Made by a program: the position numbers and the translations under genes
Shown: in pieces, positions 11,596 through 25,164 of the stretch
How the letters are laid out: every line of letters begins with the position of its first letter
How positions within the stretch are numbered: the stretch's first letter is position 1
The notes under the pieces: model-generated
What the model saw: only the letters and a program-made list of their open reading frames with translations
Told to the model about the DNA's origin: nothing
Database searches by the model: none
NCBI RefSeq assembly: GCF_009727055.1
Contig: NC_052360.1
Coordinates: 72,290,913-72,354,912 of the forward strand
Direction of reading: 5' to 3'
From: Benincasa hispida
Taxonomy: Eukaryota > Streptophyta > Magnoliopsida > Cucurbitales > Cucurbitaceae
DNA length: 64,000 bases

Positions 11596-12150
11596 CTTAT
11601 TAATTGAGCATATCTTAATGGATAAGGTGCTTCATTCATTCGATTCCTCGCTCTCTAATTATTGAACACAAAAAATGATTTACTGCTAAAAAGTAGAAAC
11701 TAGTTAGTTTATTAATTTAGAATGGTAAGACTAACATTTTCTTTGTTTCTATTTTTTTTTTCATATCTTACACTAAGGAGTTCATGAGATGGATTGGGTG
11801 GAAAGATGATGATTCTCTGTCCAAAATTTCTAGGCTCGAGTTTGTTTTTTAAGCTTAATTAAAAAAATAAATTATTTAAAAAATTAAAATTAGATAGGTA
11901 ATTGTCCACAAAAATCGTCCATTTAATTGGTTAATTTCGCAGGAAAAACTCAATTTCCACACCCTATCATTCTGCACCTAATTAAATGTAGATGCTCATC
12001 GATTGAAATAAATATTAGAAAAATGGACCAATCTAGCAAAATAGCCTAAGCTAATTGAGATGAAATGATCGAATTCTATCTTTTGAAATTAGAAGTTGGA
12101 TCTTTATGTATTTATAATTCTTGTCCTCAAATTAAAAAGAAAAAAAGAAA

Positions 12151-14745
12151 AAAAGGTAATTGGATGAATTTAAAATAGTTCGACCATGTGAAAGAATAAA
12201 TGTAGTGAGGGGTGTAGAAGTGAGGACGTGGAATCCTATGCCTTGTGAAGCTCAAAAGCGAATGCGTAGGCAATCAAACTCACTTACGTGGACGCTATTC
12301 ATTTTTCAACTTTACATTCAATATAATGAAATGAGATGCTTTTTGTGCGACCTGCTTCTTCGTATACATCAATTTGAATTAAGAACATGTTTAAATCAGT
12401 TGAAAAGTAATATGAAAAACGGACATCAATTGATTATTTTTATTGTTGTTTAACTATTTTTTATAATCGTAATGAGATGTGAGACCTATCTTAAAATTTA
12501 TAATCAAATCATATAATCTGATTAAAGAATAAAAAAAGTTCAATTTGATTACAGTTGAAAATTACATAGGACCCGCTACCTTGTTACGATATCGTTATCA
12601 TTATCATTACAGATATTGTTATTATAACAGTATAAAAATTATTAATTTCTCATATTTATTGTTACCTTTATTGTTATTTTTACCGTTACGTTACCATTGC
12701 CAGTCAAACATTAATGGTAATGATAACGGTAATAGTAAAATGTGACAGATTCTTAATTCTAAGTAAATGAAATCGAAAGCAATAAAATTATGTTTGGCCT
12801 ATTACAATTCATTCATCAATGAAATGCCATTCTTTATTACGGTTGGGTAAATGTGCCTAAATTTTAGTTTCATTTCCATCAAATTTCAACCTTTCACATA
12901 TCATTCTTACAAGTCAAAAAGTGTTGCATAGCTTAACATAAAATATATGTTATTCATTGATAATATTAGAATGACGTTGTGGAAGACTACTAATCTTGAA
13001 AGTAAATTCAGCACGATCTCGATGAAAATTGTGTAAGTCAGTTGTTGTTCAAGGTTAACATAATACTCACCTTAAATGTGAGTTAATTTGAGATGGGTTG
13101 GAATCAAAAGGGAAAAAATGCTTAAAATCAAAATGGAAATTGAGGAAGAAAATGACGAAACATACATGCTACTTTTTCTAAATATATATATATATATATT
13201 TTTTTTCGTTGAAGTATCTAAATATATATATATATATGTTTTATAAATTATAAGTTTAGTTTATGAACTTTCAATTTCATGTATGATAGGTACTTGAAAA
13301 TTTTTTAACTTTTTAAAATTAATTGGTCATTATATATAAATTTGAATATTATATTTAATAATTTAATCCTAAACTTTTAATTTTGTATTGAGTAGATCGT
13401 CCATGATTTTTATTTTAAAACATTAAAAATTTAGAGACTAGAAATAAAAAATTTAAAGATGATGGATACACAAATCTCAAAGTTCGACTAAATTTAGAAT
13501 TTAGCTATTTTTTGAAAACTTGTAAGGGCTCTTTTATACATTTTTGTTTCACATATAATCTTTTCTATAAATAATTAATAATTAAGCATGCAACTTTTTA
13601 ACTATCTTATATTTGTTGAAGTCAAAATTTGGATAGGGAAAAACTCATCAAACTTTCATGTGATAAAAATGATAAATTTTAATTCAGGGAAGAACTTAAC
13701 TTGCAAGACGAAAAAATCTATACAATCATATGGTGTTTACCACACATGCTCCGATACTTAAGAAAGGGTATAAGTATAGTAAGTTGAGAGTTTGAGTATT
13801 AGAATAAACTTACTCCTCGCTGGAGCTATCATGTTGTATTCATAGGTGTAAATGACATAGGTTTTCCTTATAGAGTTTTAGAGTTGCATTGGGATTATCC
13901 TTTAATTTATTGGGATGGGACATGTGAAGGACGTGCCCCATTTGACATTTTGCTAGGGTCACTAAGGCCGAGCACCTTCCCTTTAGGCCCACTTTAGTTC
14001 TAGGATGATCTATTGAGTTAGGACATGTCCCTTAGGTACTTTGTTAGATTGGTTGAGGTTGAGATCGAGCATGCTTGCCCAAGCTAGCCCCCTTATCTAG
14101 GCTCATTTTGGTTCTAAGTTGCTACATTCGGCCGAATCTGATTATTTTCCTAACTTTGTTGTTTCTTGATGTCAATTATAAGACTTGGTAAAAGATCAAA
14201 CCATACTTATAAAATATATATATATATATTCCTACTTTCTAATTTCTCTAATTTTTGTATATAAATGATGATGGGTCAACAAGAAACATGTGAATAAATG
14301 TAAAGTAAAGCCCCTAAAACAAGAATCAGATGCCATTGCAGATTGAACAGGAAGAAATTAAAGTCAACTTTAAACTCTCTTCTTTTCCTTTCAAACTCTC
14401 AATTTCAATTCTCATAAAATCAATTATTCTTTGTCATTCATGATTCCAATTTGTTTCTTTAATTTTAATTTCAAATTCCAACATACACTAACTATATCAA
14501 CCTTTTTTACTTTATTTTTTTGTTCATAAATATCAATTTTTTCCAAATGAAATATTATAAATATTAATGTTCATATCTATGTCATTTGGGTCAATTTCTT
14601 AATTGCATACAATAATCGTATTTAAATAACTAAATAAGTCAATATGAGCATAACTTAATTTGCATAAGATTGAAGATTCAAATTAAGTTATGTTATGCAT
14701 TTCTTTTTTCTTTTGAGTTAAATGGTGCAATACGAGAAAACTAAA

Positions 14746-14776
<31 letters not shown>

Positions 14777-15111
14777 CTACCTTTAAACTTTATCATTTGT
14801 TTAAAAAATACTAATTCTTTCTAAAATTGTAATATTAACCTTGAACACTTTCATAAATGTTTCATAACAACCTTTGAGTAGAAATCGTAAACGAAAATAG
14901 TCCACTTGGTAAGATTTTGAAAGGAAAAAAGTCACTTTTGAAAAACAAAAAGTCACTTTCATAAATGTTTCAAAATTATCTTGGAAGTATAAATTCTAAA
15001 TGAAAATAATTATTTGAAAATGTGTAGCGCTGGTGATCTGAGATGAAAATTGGAGACCCAAACATTGTGAAATTATTACAAGCCATCGCTACACCTACTT
15101 CAAGTCCCAAT
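12151..15111. other. AT-rich intergenic DNA with microsatellites
   Basis: No gene is supported. The 97- and 66-codon frames near 12160 and 12545 have no recognisable domain. Seen here: a near-perfect inverted repeat (arms 12680-12698 and 12713-12732); (AT)n tracts at about 13184-13200, 13220-13238 and 14213-14230; a degraded GC-richer fragment at about 13740-14160 that could be old LTR sequence; and a T/A homopolymer pair at about 14743-14777. Confidence 0.55.
12680..12732. repeat. Imperfect inverted repeat (hairpin-capable)
   Basis: The left arm TTACCGTTACGTTACCATT (12680-12698) pairs with the right arm AATGGTAATGATAACGGTAA (12713-12732) with few mismatches and a 14-base loop. It may be the core of a foldback MITE. 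No gene overlaps it. Confidence 0.4.
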
Positions 15112-15290
15112 TGTTGGGTGGAAATACGATCAAAGTCCTACATCGATTAAATAAAGGGATGATCATGAGTTTATAAGAGAGGATAACTATCTGTAATAGT
15201 ATGAGGCCTTTTGGGGTGGTTCCAAAAGTAAAGTCATGAGGGTTATATCATATCATTGTGACATGTGGAGGTCCATTGTCCCTAACACCA
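15112..15290 (+). repeat. Short solo LTR of a TRIM-type element
   Basis: A 179-bp segment begins TGTTGGGTGG and ends CCTAACACCA, with TG...CA termini and a short inverted TGTTGGG/CCTAACA. Its interior contains AGTCCTACATCG, GTTTATAAGAG and ATGAGGCCTTTTGGG, which recur in small plant LTR (TRIM-like) repeats. No clear 5-bp target duplication was found, so the edges are tentative. Confidence 0.45.
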
Positions 15291-17109
15291 ATTTCGGTCC
15301 ATTAGGGTAATTCCTTTTAAAGTTAAATTACAAGTTTAATCTCTAGACTTTGAAACTTGTATCTATTTAGTCCAACTTTCAAAACTATGAAGCACATATA
15401 CTTCATGTGAGGCAAATAATCAGTATCACGCGATTTGACATATCTATTTATATGCGTACATTTTTTTTAAAGAAAAAAGACAAGTAACTAATTTAATCTT
15501 TCCCAATCTAAAATTAGGCAACCTGTTTAAAAAACTCACTACTCGAGTCTGAAACTAAAAGAAAAAAAAAAGGGACCAAACCCTAGACTAGAATCATCTA
15601 ATCTCCATCTTAACATTTGAGTCCTCACAAAGTCCACCAAAATATAAACCATTTGAATATCTTCAAGAATAAGTTCTTCGTTTATCTTCATACTTCTCTC
15701 TCTAATATTCTTCTTCTTTCTTTTTTGAAATATGAGTCACTTTTCTATTGCATTTTATTAGTTATTGTACTTCAACATCTTAGATGTTACTTTTTTTGTA
15801 TTGTATTTCAGTGTTTGTATTTTATTTTATGCTATTGTTATTAACTTCTATGCTAAATTTATCTATATCCTAGATTTTTTTAAAGAAAAAAAATATTTTC
15901 AAACGTATCAGTATCCTCATTTTTTAGAAATATATATATTAAAAAAATGATGCATCCTTAGACGTATCCGTATTTTAGTTTTTTAGAAATTGGCAAATCG
16001 TCGTATCTGATCATATCGTATCGTGTAGCCATATCTATGTCTGTACTTCATAACTACAAAATTAATCCTCGAACTTTTGTTTTTTGTTTTTAATTTATGA
16101 ATATACTAGACATAGATTCAAAATATATCCAATTGTGCAATTAATTATTTAAAAATTTGAATTTAATTATTAAGAACTTATTAGTTACAAAATTAAAGTT
16201 CAAAGACTTATTAAAAAAAATAGATATATTAGATATTTTTAAAAGCTCAGGAATGGGTTGAATTTGTCAACATTTCAATAATAATATTAATAAAGACAAA
16301 ATAAATATAAACAATGAAATTAAACTTATAATTTAAGCTTTTTATATTTTAGCCATATGAAAAATTAGAAAGGTGGGTGGAAACTATAAAATTCAATAAA
16401 TTAATTATTTATGAATGATAAAAATATTCATCTATTCAAATTCAAAATTAAAAGAAATCAATAATTCGATAAAAATAAAGTAAGTTTAGCTAAACGGTAA
16501 TTGACGTGATATGTTTTTCTAAAAATGAGAGGTTTTATCTCCTAATCCCACGATTGTTTTACTGAAAAATGCCTTCGATAACAAAGAAAATTATTATTGG
16601 AAAAATGGTCAAGATCAATTATTTGAAAAATGATTCAAATGCATGCCTACCCAAAAACCACTAAATGCAATGGAGTACTATCGTTCAAATCAATCAATAT
16701 TCAATCAATTTGATTAACCATTATTTTCAACTTTGAGGAAAAAGAAAAGAAAAAAATCATCAAGAACTAAATAACGTTGATCTCTTATCTCAATTGTCAA
16801 ATTTGTCCTCTCATGATTGAGGAAAATAAACGAAAGAAAGAAAACTCTTGTGTGTTGTGGTATGACTTATGAAACATTCTTGTACTCTTAACATAAAAAA
16901 ATGGCTGGATATTTATAAGGTAGTGAAAACGAGTTTAAGACATTTTTCATATTAAAACATAAAAAATGAATTTAATAATATAGGTTAAATTTATGGTTAA
17001 TGTTATGGGTGATTTTGGAATGAGGCATATAATCAGCATAAAATAAGAATAAAAGTAACGAAGTCAAGAAAATATTAAGTATTGGACCAAAAATGGACCT
17101 ACAAGAGAG
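15291..17109. other. AT-rich intergenic DNA
   Basis: No gene is supported. The small frames at 15617-15950 are low-complexity Phe/Tyr/Leu translations of T-rich DNA. A SINE-like copy lies at 16484-16575, and a diverged interspersed-repeat fragment with repeated 'cgtatc' strings at about 15900-16050. Confidence 0.55.
16484..16575 (+). repeat. tRNA-derived SINE-like copy
   Basis: The A-box-like TTTAGCTAAACGGTAATTGACG is nearly the same as the sequence at 54736 (TTTAGCTCAACGATAATTGACG). A B-box-like segment, GAGAGGTTTTATCTCC, follows after about 30 bp. Shared heads at separate loci indicate a dispersed SINE family rather than a tRNA gene. Confidence 0.45.
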
Positions 17110-18770
17110 AGTTAGTTCATGTCAAAATCGAAATTATGTGTTCGGTCTTGGCCTCAGTCAAGGTCAAGGCTAAAGCCAACCATAGGAATATTTTAATAGG
17201 ACAATCAATTTCATTTTGCAAGGCTTTTCTTAATATTTTTAACTCATAAGATAAATCTAAATCATTAATGCCAAAAAAGGTATGATGTTTTAATGTATTT
17301 TCAAGATTAATACAATATCTTTTCAAATTATCATCATTTATTGACTTTAAATTTTCATATCAAATAAGAAGTTAAAAATATTTTCATATACTTGAAATTG
17401 TTCAAATCTATTTTTAAGAGAAGAAAATGTTTGATTTATGATGTAGTAAAAATAATCAATTCTAAAAGAATCTTCAGATGATCATGTTTGTATTTCCATA
17501 TATTCGCAATTTCTTTAGCTGAAATCATAGCGTCTGTGAATTGATCTTTTTTTCTTTAAATCATTCTTTTTTCACAAAATATTGATTGTATTTCCATATC
17601 ATTTGCAATTTCTTTAGCTGAAATCATAGCGTTTGTGAATCCATTTTCTCTATATTTTTATAAAAATGAAATTAAACCTTTTAAGTGATCTAAAGCAACA
17701 TCAATATGCTTATCTATATGTTGTAAGACTTACAGAATTTACAACAAATAAGATATCATACCATATAGTCATGCCTAATAAGAATTCAAAATTTTCAAAT
17801 GCATAAGTAGTTAAACAATTAGCATCATTTTTCACTTTAGGATCTTCACTTGTTTCTCCTAATTTTAATAAAGTGTTCCTGATTTGAGGCACTTGAAATC
17901 TGATTGCTTTAACACTTTTAATTCGACTTCCCCATCGTGTTTGTGACAATGGTTTGATAATTAAGTTGGTTATATGATCTAACAAAAGTTTCCACAGTTC
18001 TATAGATGAAAAAAATAAAGAATAAATACGTTCTACAACTCCAAAAAATAGCATAGCTCTATAACATGAGCTAGCCATGTCAGAAAGTACTATAGATAGA
18101 GATTATGGCAACTATAAAGTGTATAAAATGCTCCAAGATTTATTTCTATTATTTTTTTTTTTTGTACACCTTGTTGTTTTCTTTTCATATTAGATCCATT
18201 ATCATATCCTTGTCCTCTTATATTCGATGTATCAAGTTTAAGATCCTTAATTGTGTTTATAAACACATTAAATAAACAACTTCCAGTAGTAATCTTCAAC
18301 TTTTAAATATTCTAAAAATAATTTTCTATTTTTATTAGACTTGTTGAAATATCGACGCACCTCAATATAAGAGACATTTGTTCTTGATAACTTACATCAG
18401 GAGTACAATCTAATATAACCGAAAAATATTTTGCTTCTTTAATTTTTTAAATAATTATATTTTTTATTTCAAGTCCTAATCGTTATATGAGTTTATTTTT
18501 TATATTATGTCCAAGATAATGAAAGTGATTTTTTTTATTTTGAATATAATGAACATGTTCTTACATTATTGGATCAAATTTGACAATTATTTCAATTAAG
18601 CTTAAAATTTTTTCATTACTTTCTTGATAATTTTTTTATTATTTCCTCAAAATGCTCAATTATTTTTAGCAAGATTTTCAACAACATTAATAATTTATGT
18701 TAATACTTTATTCCAATGTTCTTTTTCTTTATTAATTAATTCTTAAACATCTGTCACAGAAAGACTCAAA
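17110..18770 (-). pseudogene. Decayed hAT transposase (TTF / ZMYM1-like)
   Basis: Minus-strand translations in several frames match the domesticated-looking hAT family often annotated as zinc finger MYM-type protein 1-like. From N to [21 protein letters not shown] (about 18430-18370), the diagnostic IRGQGYDNGSNM (about 18240-18190), then LSQTRWGSRIKSVKAI (about 17950-17900) and a C-terminal HCINLENTLKH-type segment, here CINLENTLKHHTF (about 17320-17270). Stops and frameshifts separate these pieces, and a roughly 97-bp segment around 17490-17645 is duplicated. The gene cannot make a functional transposase. No terminal inverted repeats or target duplication were recognised, so the element's boundaries are unknown. 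Confidence 0.75.
17488..17645. repeat. Local tandem duplication in the hAT remnant
   Basis: The string gcaatttctttagctgaaat with its continuation catagcg(t/c)(c/t)tgtgaat occurs at about 17506 and again at about 17604, a repeat of roughly 97 bp with a few differences. It encodes the same hAT segment (AMISAKEIA) twice on the minus strand. Confidence 0.6.
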
Positions 18771-18789
18771 AACAAGAAGAACATTGTTG

Positions 18790-19778
18790 TAGGCAGTTGA
18801 ACCATTGTCGACATCTTTCTGTTATGTGTCATAACCACTAGAGTTCATCGTTGACCATTGTGCCTGTATATAAAAGAAAAATGAATATGAGATGAATGTA
18901 AGAGAGAATAAGAAAACGAGAGACAACAAAACATTCGTTCTATAATAATTTTGAAGAAGAAGTAATAAAAGAGACCCTCCTGATTTGCACAGTGGACATA
19001 GGTCTTTGGCCAAACCACTTAAACTCCTGTGTTCTTTCTTTCTAACTCTACGATTGTTTAGCATTTACTAAAGTATCTTTTACACGATCGTGTAGTTCCT
19101 ATCGTATCGTGTACTCGATCATTTAGCTCTGTGTCCAATCTTCTATACGATCGTTTAGCTCTTCAGCTATCATCTACACGATCGTTTAGCTCCAGTCAAC
19201 TGTCGTCTACACGATCGTCTAGCGCTTCGTCCTATCATTTACATAACTGAACTATCGTTTAGTTCTTAGAGCTTCGTCTACACGGTTGAGCTGCCATCTG
19301 GTAAACGATATAAGAGTTTCAAACCTCAAGCATTCAGCCTTCCCTGACTTTTGGATTGTGGAGACATAAGAGTGGATCAGGATCGAGTAAATAGTCAAAA
19401 TGATCTATAGTACACGAATAAGGTTAGATGTCTTATTCTGGTAACACTATTGGATGCGACTCACTTTGTAGTTGTTACAATCTTTTGTAAAGTGCTACAA
19501 ACGAAGTGATCTTGATTGGTTCAGTATTGACATAGGAGTGAGGGCGTCCTATGTAATGAGTTTGCATAAGATCAGACCAAGAATTAAGTCACTCTTACTT
19601 TATAACACTATTTACTGTTTAAGACTGACTATTTCAAAGTGATGACCTAGGTAACTTGACCTTAATCTTGAGCTAACTATGAATTCCTGTTTATTTGGGA
19701 TTATCCCTAGATTTGCATGGGTAAAGGTTGACTCAACAGCATTGGCTCAATAAGTATCCCATTTCAGGGGTAAGACCG
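18790..19778. repeat. Older repeat interrupted by the CACTA element (left part)
   Basis: This non-coding sequence continues on the other side of the CACTA insertion at 26415 (gggtaagaccg joined to ggtagatagttgg). Its texture resembles the LTR or untranslated 3' part of a plant LTR retrotransposon, but I could not identify ends or proteins. It contains an ACGATCGTTTAGCT tandem cluster (19080-19290). The last three bases, CCG, are the CACTA target-site duplication. Confidence 0.4.
19080..19290. repeat. Degenerate tandem repeat, ACGATCGTTTAGCTC core
   Basis: About seven copies of (T)ACACGATCGT(T/G)TAGCTC at irregular spacing of 20-35 bp, some diverged. CGATCG is self-complementary. Probably a minisatellite inside an LTR-type repeat; no other role is visible. 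Confidence 0.6.
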
Positions 19779-19807
19779 CACTACAAGAAATTTGACTTCT
19801 CCCGACG
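19779..19807 (+). repeat. CACTA left terminal inverted repeat
   Basis: The first 12 bases, CACTACAAGAAA, match the right end exactly. The following 17 align with a few mismatches (TTTGACTTCTCCCGACG versus AATGAGTTCTCCCGATG). CTCCCGACG subterminal motifs continue to about 20100. Confidence 0.92.
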
Positions 19808-20475
19808 TCACAATTCGTCGAAAAAGTGTGGAAAACGTGTCGGGAGAGCCTCTCCCGACGAATAAAAGGTCATCGGGAGTTTGGTTGGGAGAAACCTGTC
19901 GAGAGAGGAACTCCCAACGCACTTTAAAACGGCGTCGAAAGTTAGTCGGGGAACTCCCGATGCACATATAGGGCGTCGGGAGTTCCCTGACTAACTCCCG
20001 ACGGTTGTTCCATGCGTCAGGAGTTCCGTAACTCTTGACGGTTTTATTTAATGCGTAAGAGTTACAAGAACTCCTGACGTAGTAATATATGCGTGGGGAG
20101 TACATTAATTAGTTAAAAATTGTCTATCGAATATTTTTAATTTATCGTTTGTAATTTTTTAAAATTTGATCTGAATAACCTGTAAAACATAATAAACCAA
20201 ATAAAGATTCATATAATTAAACAACAAAAATGAAGTCCATATTATAATAAGTAAATAAAAAATTACATTATCCAAACAAAGTCAATACTAGAAGTTCATA
20301 AACATTCATATCACAAACACATAGAAGAAATAAAATGAAAATAACGTCTAGAACACGTCTGGAACACAACATCTTCAACAATTGTCCCAGCTCATCTCCG
20401 AACAACATTCTACAATAAAACAAAAACATTCAAATTTCATATCGGTAAACATCCACAACATGTTCAAACTTCAAT

Positions 20476-21240
20476 ACGGGTGTAATGAAACTCTACTCAC
20501 CCCCCATGACAAACATGGAACCTCCCAAACATAAAAAACACACAAAACGAGTAAACAATGACCAACACATATAAAACTCAAACTTTGTCCCCAAAATGGT
20601 TTAAGCCAATCTCAACCCACCCCCAATAACACATTAGAACTTCGTAAACATTCATAAACACACAAGAACTCTAAGTTCAAGGACAAAACGGGTGTAATGA
20701 AACTCTACCAATCCCCCATGATAAACATGGAACCTCCCGAACATAAAAAACACACAAAACGAGTAAACAATGACCAACACACATAAAACTCAAACTTTGT
20801 CTCCAAAATGGTTTAAGCCAATCTCAACCCACCCCCAACACATTAGAACTTCGTAAACATTCATAGACACACAAGAACTCCAAGTTCAAGGACAAGACGG
20901 GTGTAATAAAACTCTACCCACCCCCCACAACAAACATGAAACCTTCCGAACATAAAAAACACACAAAACGAGTAAACAAGAACCAACACACATAAAACTC
21001 AAACTTTGTCCCCAAAATGGTTTAACCCAATCTCAACCCCCCCCCCCCCCCCAACAACATATTAAACTTCGTAAATATTCATAAACACACAAGAACTTCA
21101 AATTCAACAACAAGAACGGGTGTAATGAAACTCTACCCACCCCCCACGACAAACATGGAACCTCCTGAACATAAAAAACATACAAAACGAGTAAACAAGG
21201 ACCAACACACATAAAACTCAAACGATGTTCCACGAATGCT
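20476..21240. repeat. Tandem repeat inside the CACTA element, about 210-bp unit
   Basis: Units start with ACGGGTGTAAT at 20476, 20688, 20897 and 21116, giving periods of 212, 209 and 219 bp; the last copy is partial. Each unit contains a C-rich stretch; in the third unit it expands to a C run at about 21037-21052. The short translated frames inside are artefacts of the repeat. Internal tandem arrays are common in CACTA elements and may carry protein-binding sites. Confidence 0.88.
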
Positions 21241-21555
21241 CACATTTCCTTTGAGTGGATGCTAAGCTACTATCTAAGGAATAACAAATTTAAAACAGTT
21301 TATGATGTATTTTAGTTAACAAAATATATTTCAAAATATACTAACCTAAAGTATCATCCACAGAAGATACCGTGTTGCCTAGATACATCTCCTGGAATTC
21401 TTCATTAGCCTCCTGTTGCCTATTAGGGATTGACATCGTATCTATACAACACAAAAAAGACAAAACAATATTAAATTAACAATAAATACGTGTAACCTAG
21501 AGAAAAAGAAAATTGAGTAGATACATCATTACTCATCATTATAATCTAATTCAAA

Positions 21556-24500
21556 TTATTCATCAGCACTTGAACTGTTATTGTGAGATAATTGTTCTTC
21601 ATCATTGTTTATGAAGTCATGATCGCCATGTACAATAATTGGTCTTTCCATAACTGTAGGATCAACGTCAACTCTGCATAAAGTAACCTCCTCAATGGTT
21701 TCATCCACTTGGACTCCACCAACAATTTTTAGTAAATCTAGTTGTGCGTTTTCAACATCATCCACTTCTGGTACATCCCATATTCATTTATTTTGAACTA
21801 CTTGAACAACTTTTTAATTGCTACCATATTTGATGTCATCAATGTAAAAGACTTGTTGTGCTTGGATAGCAAAGATGAAGGGCTCATCGACATACCAAAA
21901 GTGTGATGTATTGATCGATCTGTATCCTAAATCCACATGTGTCCTATTACTTTTGTTGTTTTCTGTGTTAAACCATCTACACTTCAACAAGAAAACGCGT
22001 CTTCTGTTCGCATATTGGAAATCTAATACTTCGTCTACAACACCGTAGAAATTGTTATCCACACTTGCATTCTCACTGATCTCCCCGGCCACTAGGACTC
22101 CACTATTTTGTGTAGATCGATGATTATCATGCTCTACAATATGAAATCGTACCCCATTAACAATGCATCCATTGTAAGAGTGTACCTCAGACAAAGGTCC
22201 CATTGCAAGTGAAAAGAAATCATCGGAGATATCTTCTCTCTCGCGCCGTTGTAGAACCTGATAATTAATTATACTTTAAAAATGACTACAAAAAATGAAT
22301 CATCTTTCAACTGTTGCCTACAAAATGACTATGTATACCTGGGATTTGAACCAATCGGGAAATTTGCGTTGACATTTTATATATATAAATTAGAGGCACT
22401 TTGAGCTTCATGACGAATTAACCTTAAATGTTGTCACAAAATTGATCATTTAAATGTTATATCAAAGGAGTTACCCTAGAATTTATAGAAAAGGAAAAAG
22501 TTTGAAACGTACTTGTGATAGTCAGTTATTTCTTTACAATTGTTAAGAATGTACCAATGAGCAATACGCTTTTCCTCCACTGATAGCGTCCGTAAAGTTA
22601 ACGCCCCTAATGGTCGTACCCTCTGCCTAAATAATTCAAATTCACCAAATATCTCATGATCGGGAATTATCATCATTTCGTTCATCTCTATTGAATCTCA
22701 TTTCAATCCCACTTAGATATCGCGAGCAGAAGTTCCATGATTCATTCATTGCATATGCTTCCACTATAGACCCCCCAGGACATGCTTTGTTCTGTACAAA
22801 TTGTTTTAATGTTCATAGAATTCTTTCAATAGGATACATCCAACTGTAACTAACTAAACCCACCACTTTTGTTTCATATGGTAGATGAACTGCAATGTGT
22901 ACCATTACATCGAAAAAGGTAGGTGGGAATATTTTCTCCAACTTACAAAGTATGACTATGATGTTTGCTTGTAATCTGTTCAAATCACTTACACATATTG
23001 TCTTTGCACACAAGTCGCAAAAGAATGTATACAACTCAACAATAGCAGTGGATACGTTATTCGGTAGGTATGCTCGAATACCAATAAGGAGTAGTCTGTG
23101 AAGCAACATATGACAGTCGAGTGTTTTCAGCCCTGATATTTTTCCATCTTTGTCATTCACACATCGTGTTATGTTAGATACGAATCCATCAGGAAATTTC
23201 ACTGATTTCAAATACTTACAAAATGAAATGCATTCACCATTTGTTAATGAGTATGTTGCGTGTGGTTTTACAAATCTGTTATCAACCTGTATCAAGTGTA
23301 GGTCCTTTCTTATCTTCAAATCTTGTAAGTCTAATCAAGCGTTCGTTGTATCCTTTGTCTTTCCTTCAATATTTAATAATGTGCCCACCAAATTATCGCA
23401 TATTTTTTTTAATATGCATTACATCCAATTTATGTCATAACAATAGTCTGGACCAATATGGAATTTGGAAAAAAAATACTTTTTTTAGTCCAGTTTAGAA
23501 TTCGTTTTCTTTTTTCATCTTGCTTCGATGGATGTTTGCTAAGTACAGAAAAGTTTAGCATATTTATTTGTTGTAAGATCTCTTCTCCATTCATTACGAT
23601 TGGTAGAGGTCTACGTTCAACTTTTCCATCATGTTGTCTACTTTGATGCCAACTATGATTCTCTGGAAGATAAAGTCGATGTTTCATAAATGATATTTTT
23701 CCTCTTATCCCGAAGGACGAATTATCTTCTTTGCATATTGGACATGCTTGATAACCTTTTGTACTCCACCCAAATAATTCACCGTATGCAGGAAAGTCAT
23801 TAGTCGTCCATAATAAGGTAGCATATAGTTGAAAAAACTCACCAGTAACAGAATCATAAGTTCGCACACCAATTGTCCATAACTCTTTCAACTCTTGCAA
23901 TACGGTTGCAAGTAAACATCAATTTCCTTTCCAGGAGATTTTGGACCAGTATAAGCAAATACATGAAGAAGTTTGTTTCCTTCATGCATTTCCAAGGGGC
24001 AAATTATAAGGAATTATCACCACAGGCCACATACTATAAGAAGTGCTCATATTTCCAAACGAATTGAAGCCATCTGTAGCTAATCCCAAATGAACATTTC
24101 GGGATCTAAAGCGAAATGAGGAAATTCATGATCAAAATGTTTCCACCCCTCTACATCAGTTGGATGTCGCAATACATCCTCCGTTTCAACTCGCTTATCT
24201 TTATGCCATCTCATGTCAGAAGCGCCTTCTTTTGATGCAAACAATCGTTTTAATCTTGGTATCAAATGGAAATGACGCAATACCTTATGTGGTATTTTTT
24301 TACCCTTGCCATCATTAACTTTGTACCGAGACTCACCATAAACGGGGCATTGTTGCAAATCTGCAAACTCTTTCCAATACAATACACAATCATATTTGCA
24401 CGCATGAATAGACTCATAACTTAGGCCTAAATCATGCAATTTTCGCTTGGCTTCATAAAAGGAAGTAGGTATAGAGGTGCCAGCTGGAAACGCTGCTTTT

Positions 24501-25164
24501 AACAATTCCAGCAACATGTCAAACGATTTGTTACTCCAGCCATTGAGAACTTTGATATACATCAACTTCACTAAAAAGTTCAAGGACGAAAATTGCGAAC
24601 AACCAAGGTAGAATTCTTTACGTGCTTCGGTCATTAAATCCTTGAATAAGTTCGTGGTATCTCTTTCTTGACCATTAAAGGACATTTCATTCTCAATCCT
24701 TCCTTCATTTGCATTTTCGTTTTCAATTGGAACTTATAAATCGTTTATAAGATTCAACATCTCATTTTCTTCGACAGCATTACTCTCTATACTATCTACT
24801 TCAACATTTGTATTGAATGCCTTATATGACTTCTAAATAAGTTTATTGGCTCTCCATGATATACCCATTCACAATATGAGGGAGATATTCCATATGTTAA
24901 TAGATGTCGTTCCACAATATCTATCTTTTCCCAAATTGAATTCATACAATTCTTGCATGGATATCTTATTCGTCCGGAATCATTAACATGAAACTTTGCC
25001 ATATCTAAAAACTGGGATACTCCTTCTCTATACTCCACTGGTAACTTATTTCTTACTTTAATCCATTCTTTATTCATCCTTAAAAATAAATCTTTTCTGA
25101 TCAACTTGTGATCCAAAATAATAACCTGGATTAGAGGACAAAGTACAAAGTATTTATTAAGCAT
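21556..25164 (-). pseudogene. CACTA TNP2-type transposase, broken
   Basis: TNP2 proteins cut the CACTA ends in the nucleus. On the minus strand the family's domains occur in the expected order. They are an N-terminal Transpos_assoc segment (about 25090-24880, with RYPCKNCMN); the Tnp2 core in pieces at 24685-24080 and 23900-23430 (CKYDCVLYWKEFADLQQCPV, then WTTNDFPAYGELFGWSTKGY and ACPIC); DUF4218 at 23319-22813 (LKTLDCHMLLHRLL, then HLPYETKVVGLV), continuing to GSIVEAYAMNESWNFCSRYL near 22750; RVRPLGALTLRTLS near 22620; and DUF4216 at about 22050-21850 (FLLKCRWFN, then FWYVDEPFIFAIQAQQVFYI). Stops and frameshifts split the gene into at least six pieces, some of which may instead be introns. 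No second (TnpA-like) gene was recognised. Confidence 0.88.

Larger units (their letters stand above)
9815..12150. other. SEC23 3' UTR and AT-rich spacer with MITEs
   Basis: The SEC23 3' UTR probably ends near 9970-10020 (AATGTAAATAA-like signals around 9947). The rest is very AT-rich with no gene. A hAT-type MITE fragment lies at about 10450-10600 and another candidate at 11045-11595. Position 11351 is an N. Confidence 0.6.

Noticed and set aside
12160..12453. 97-codon frame
   Set aside because: No similarity to known families, no intron or promoter context, and AT-rich spacer composition.
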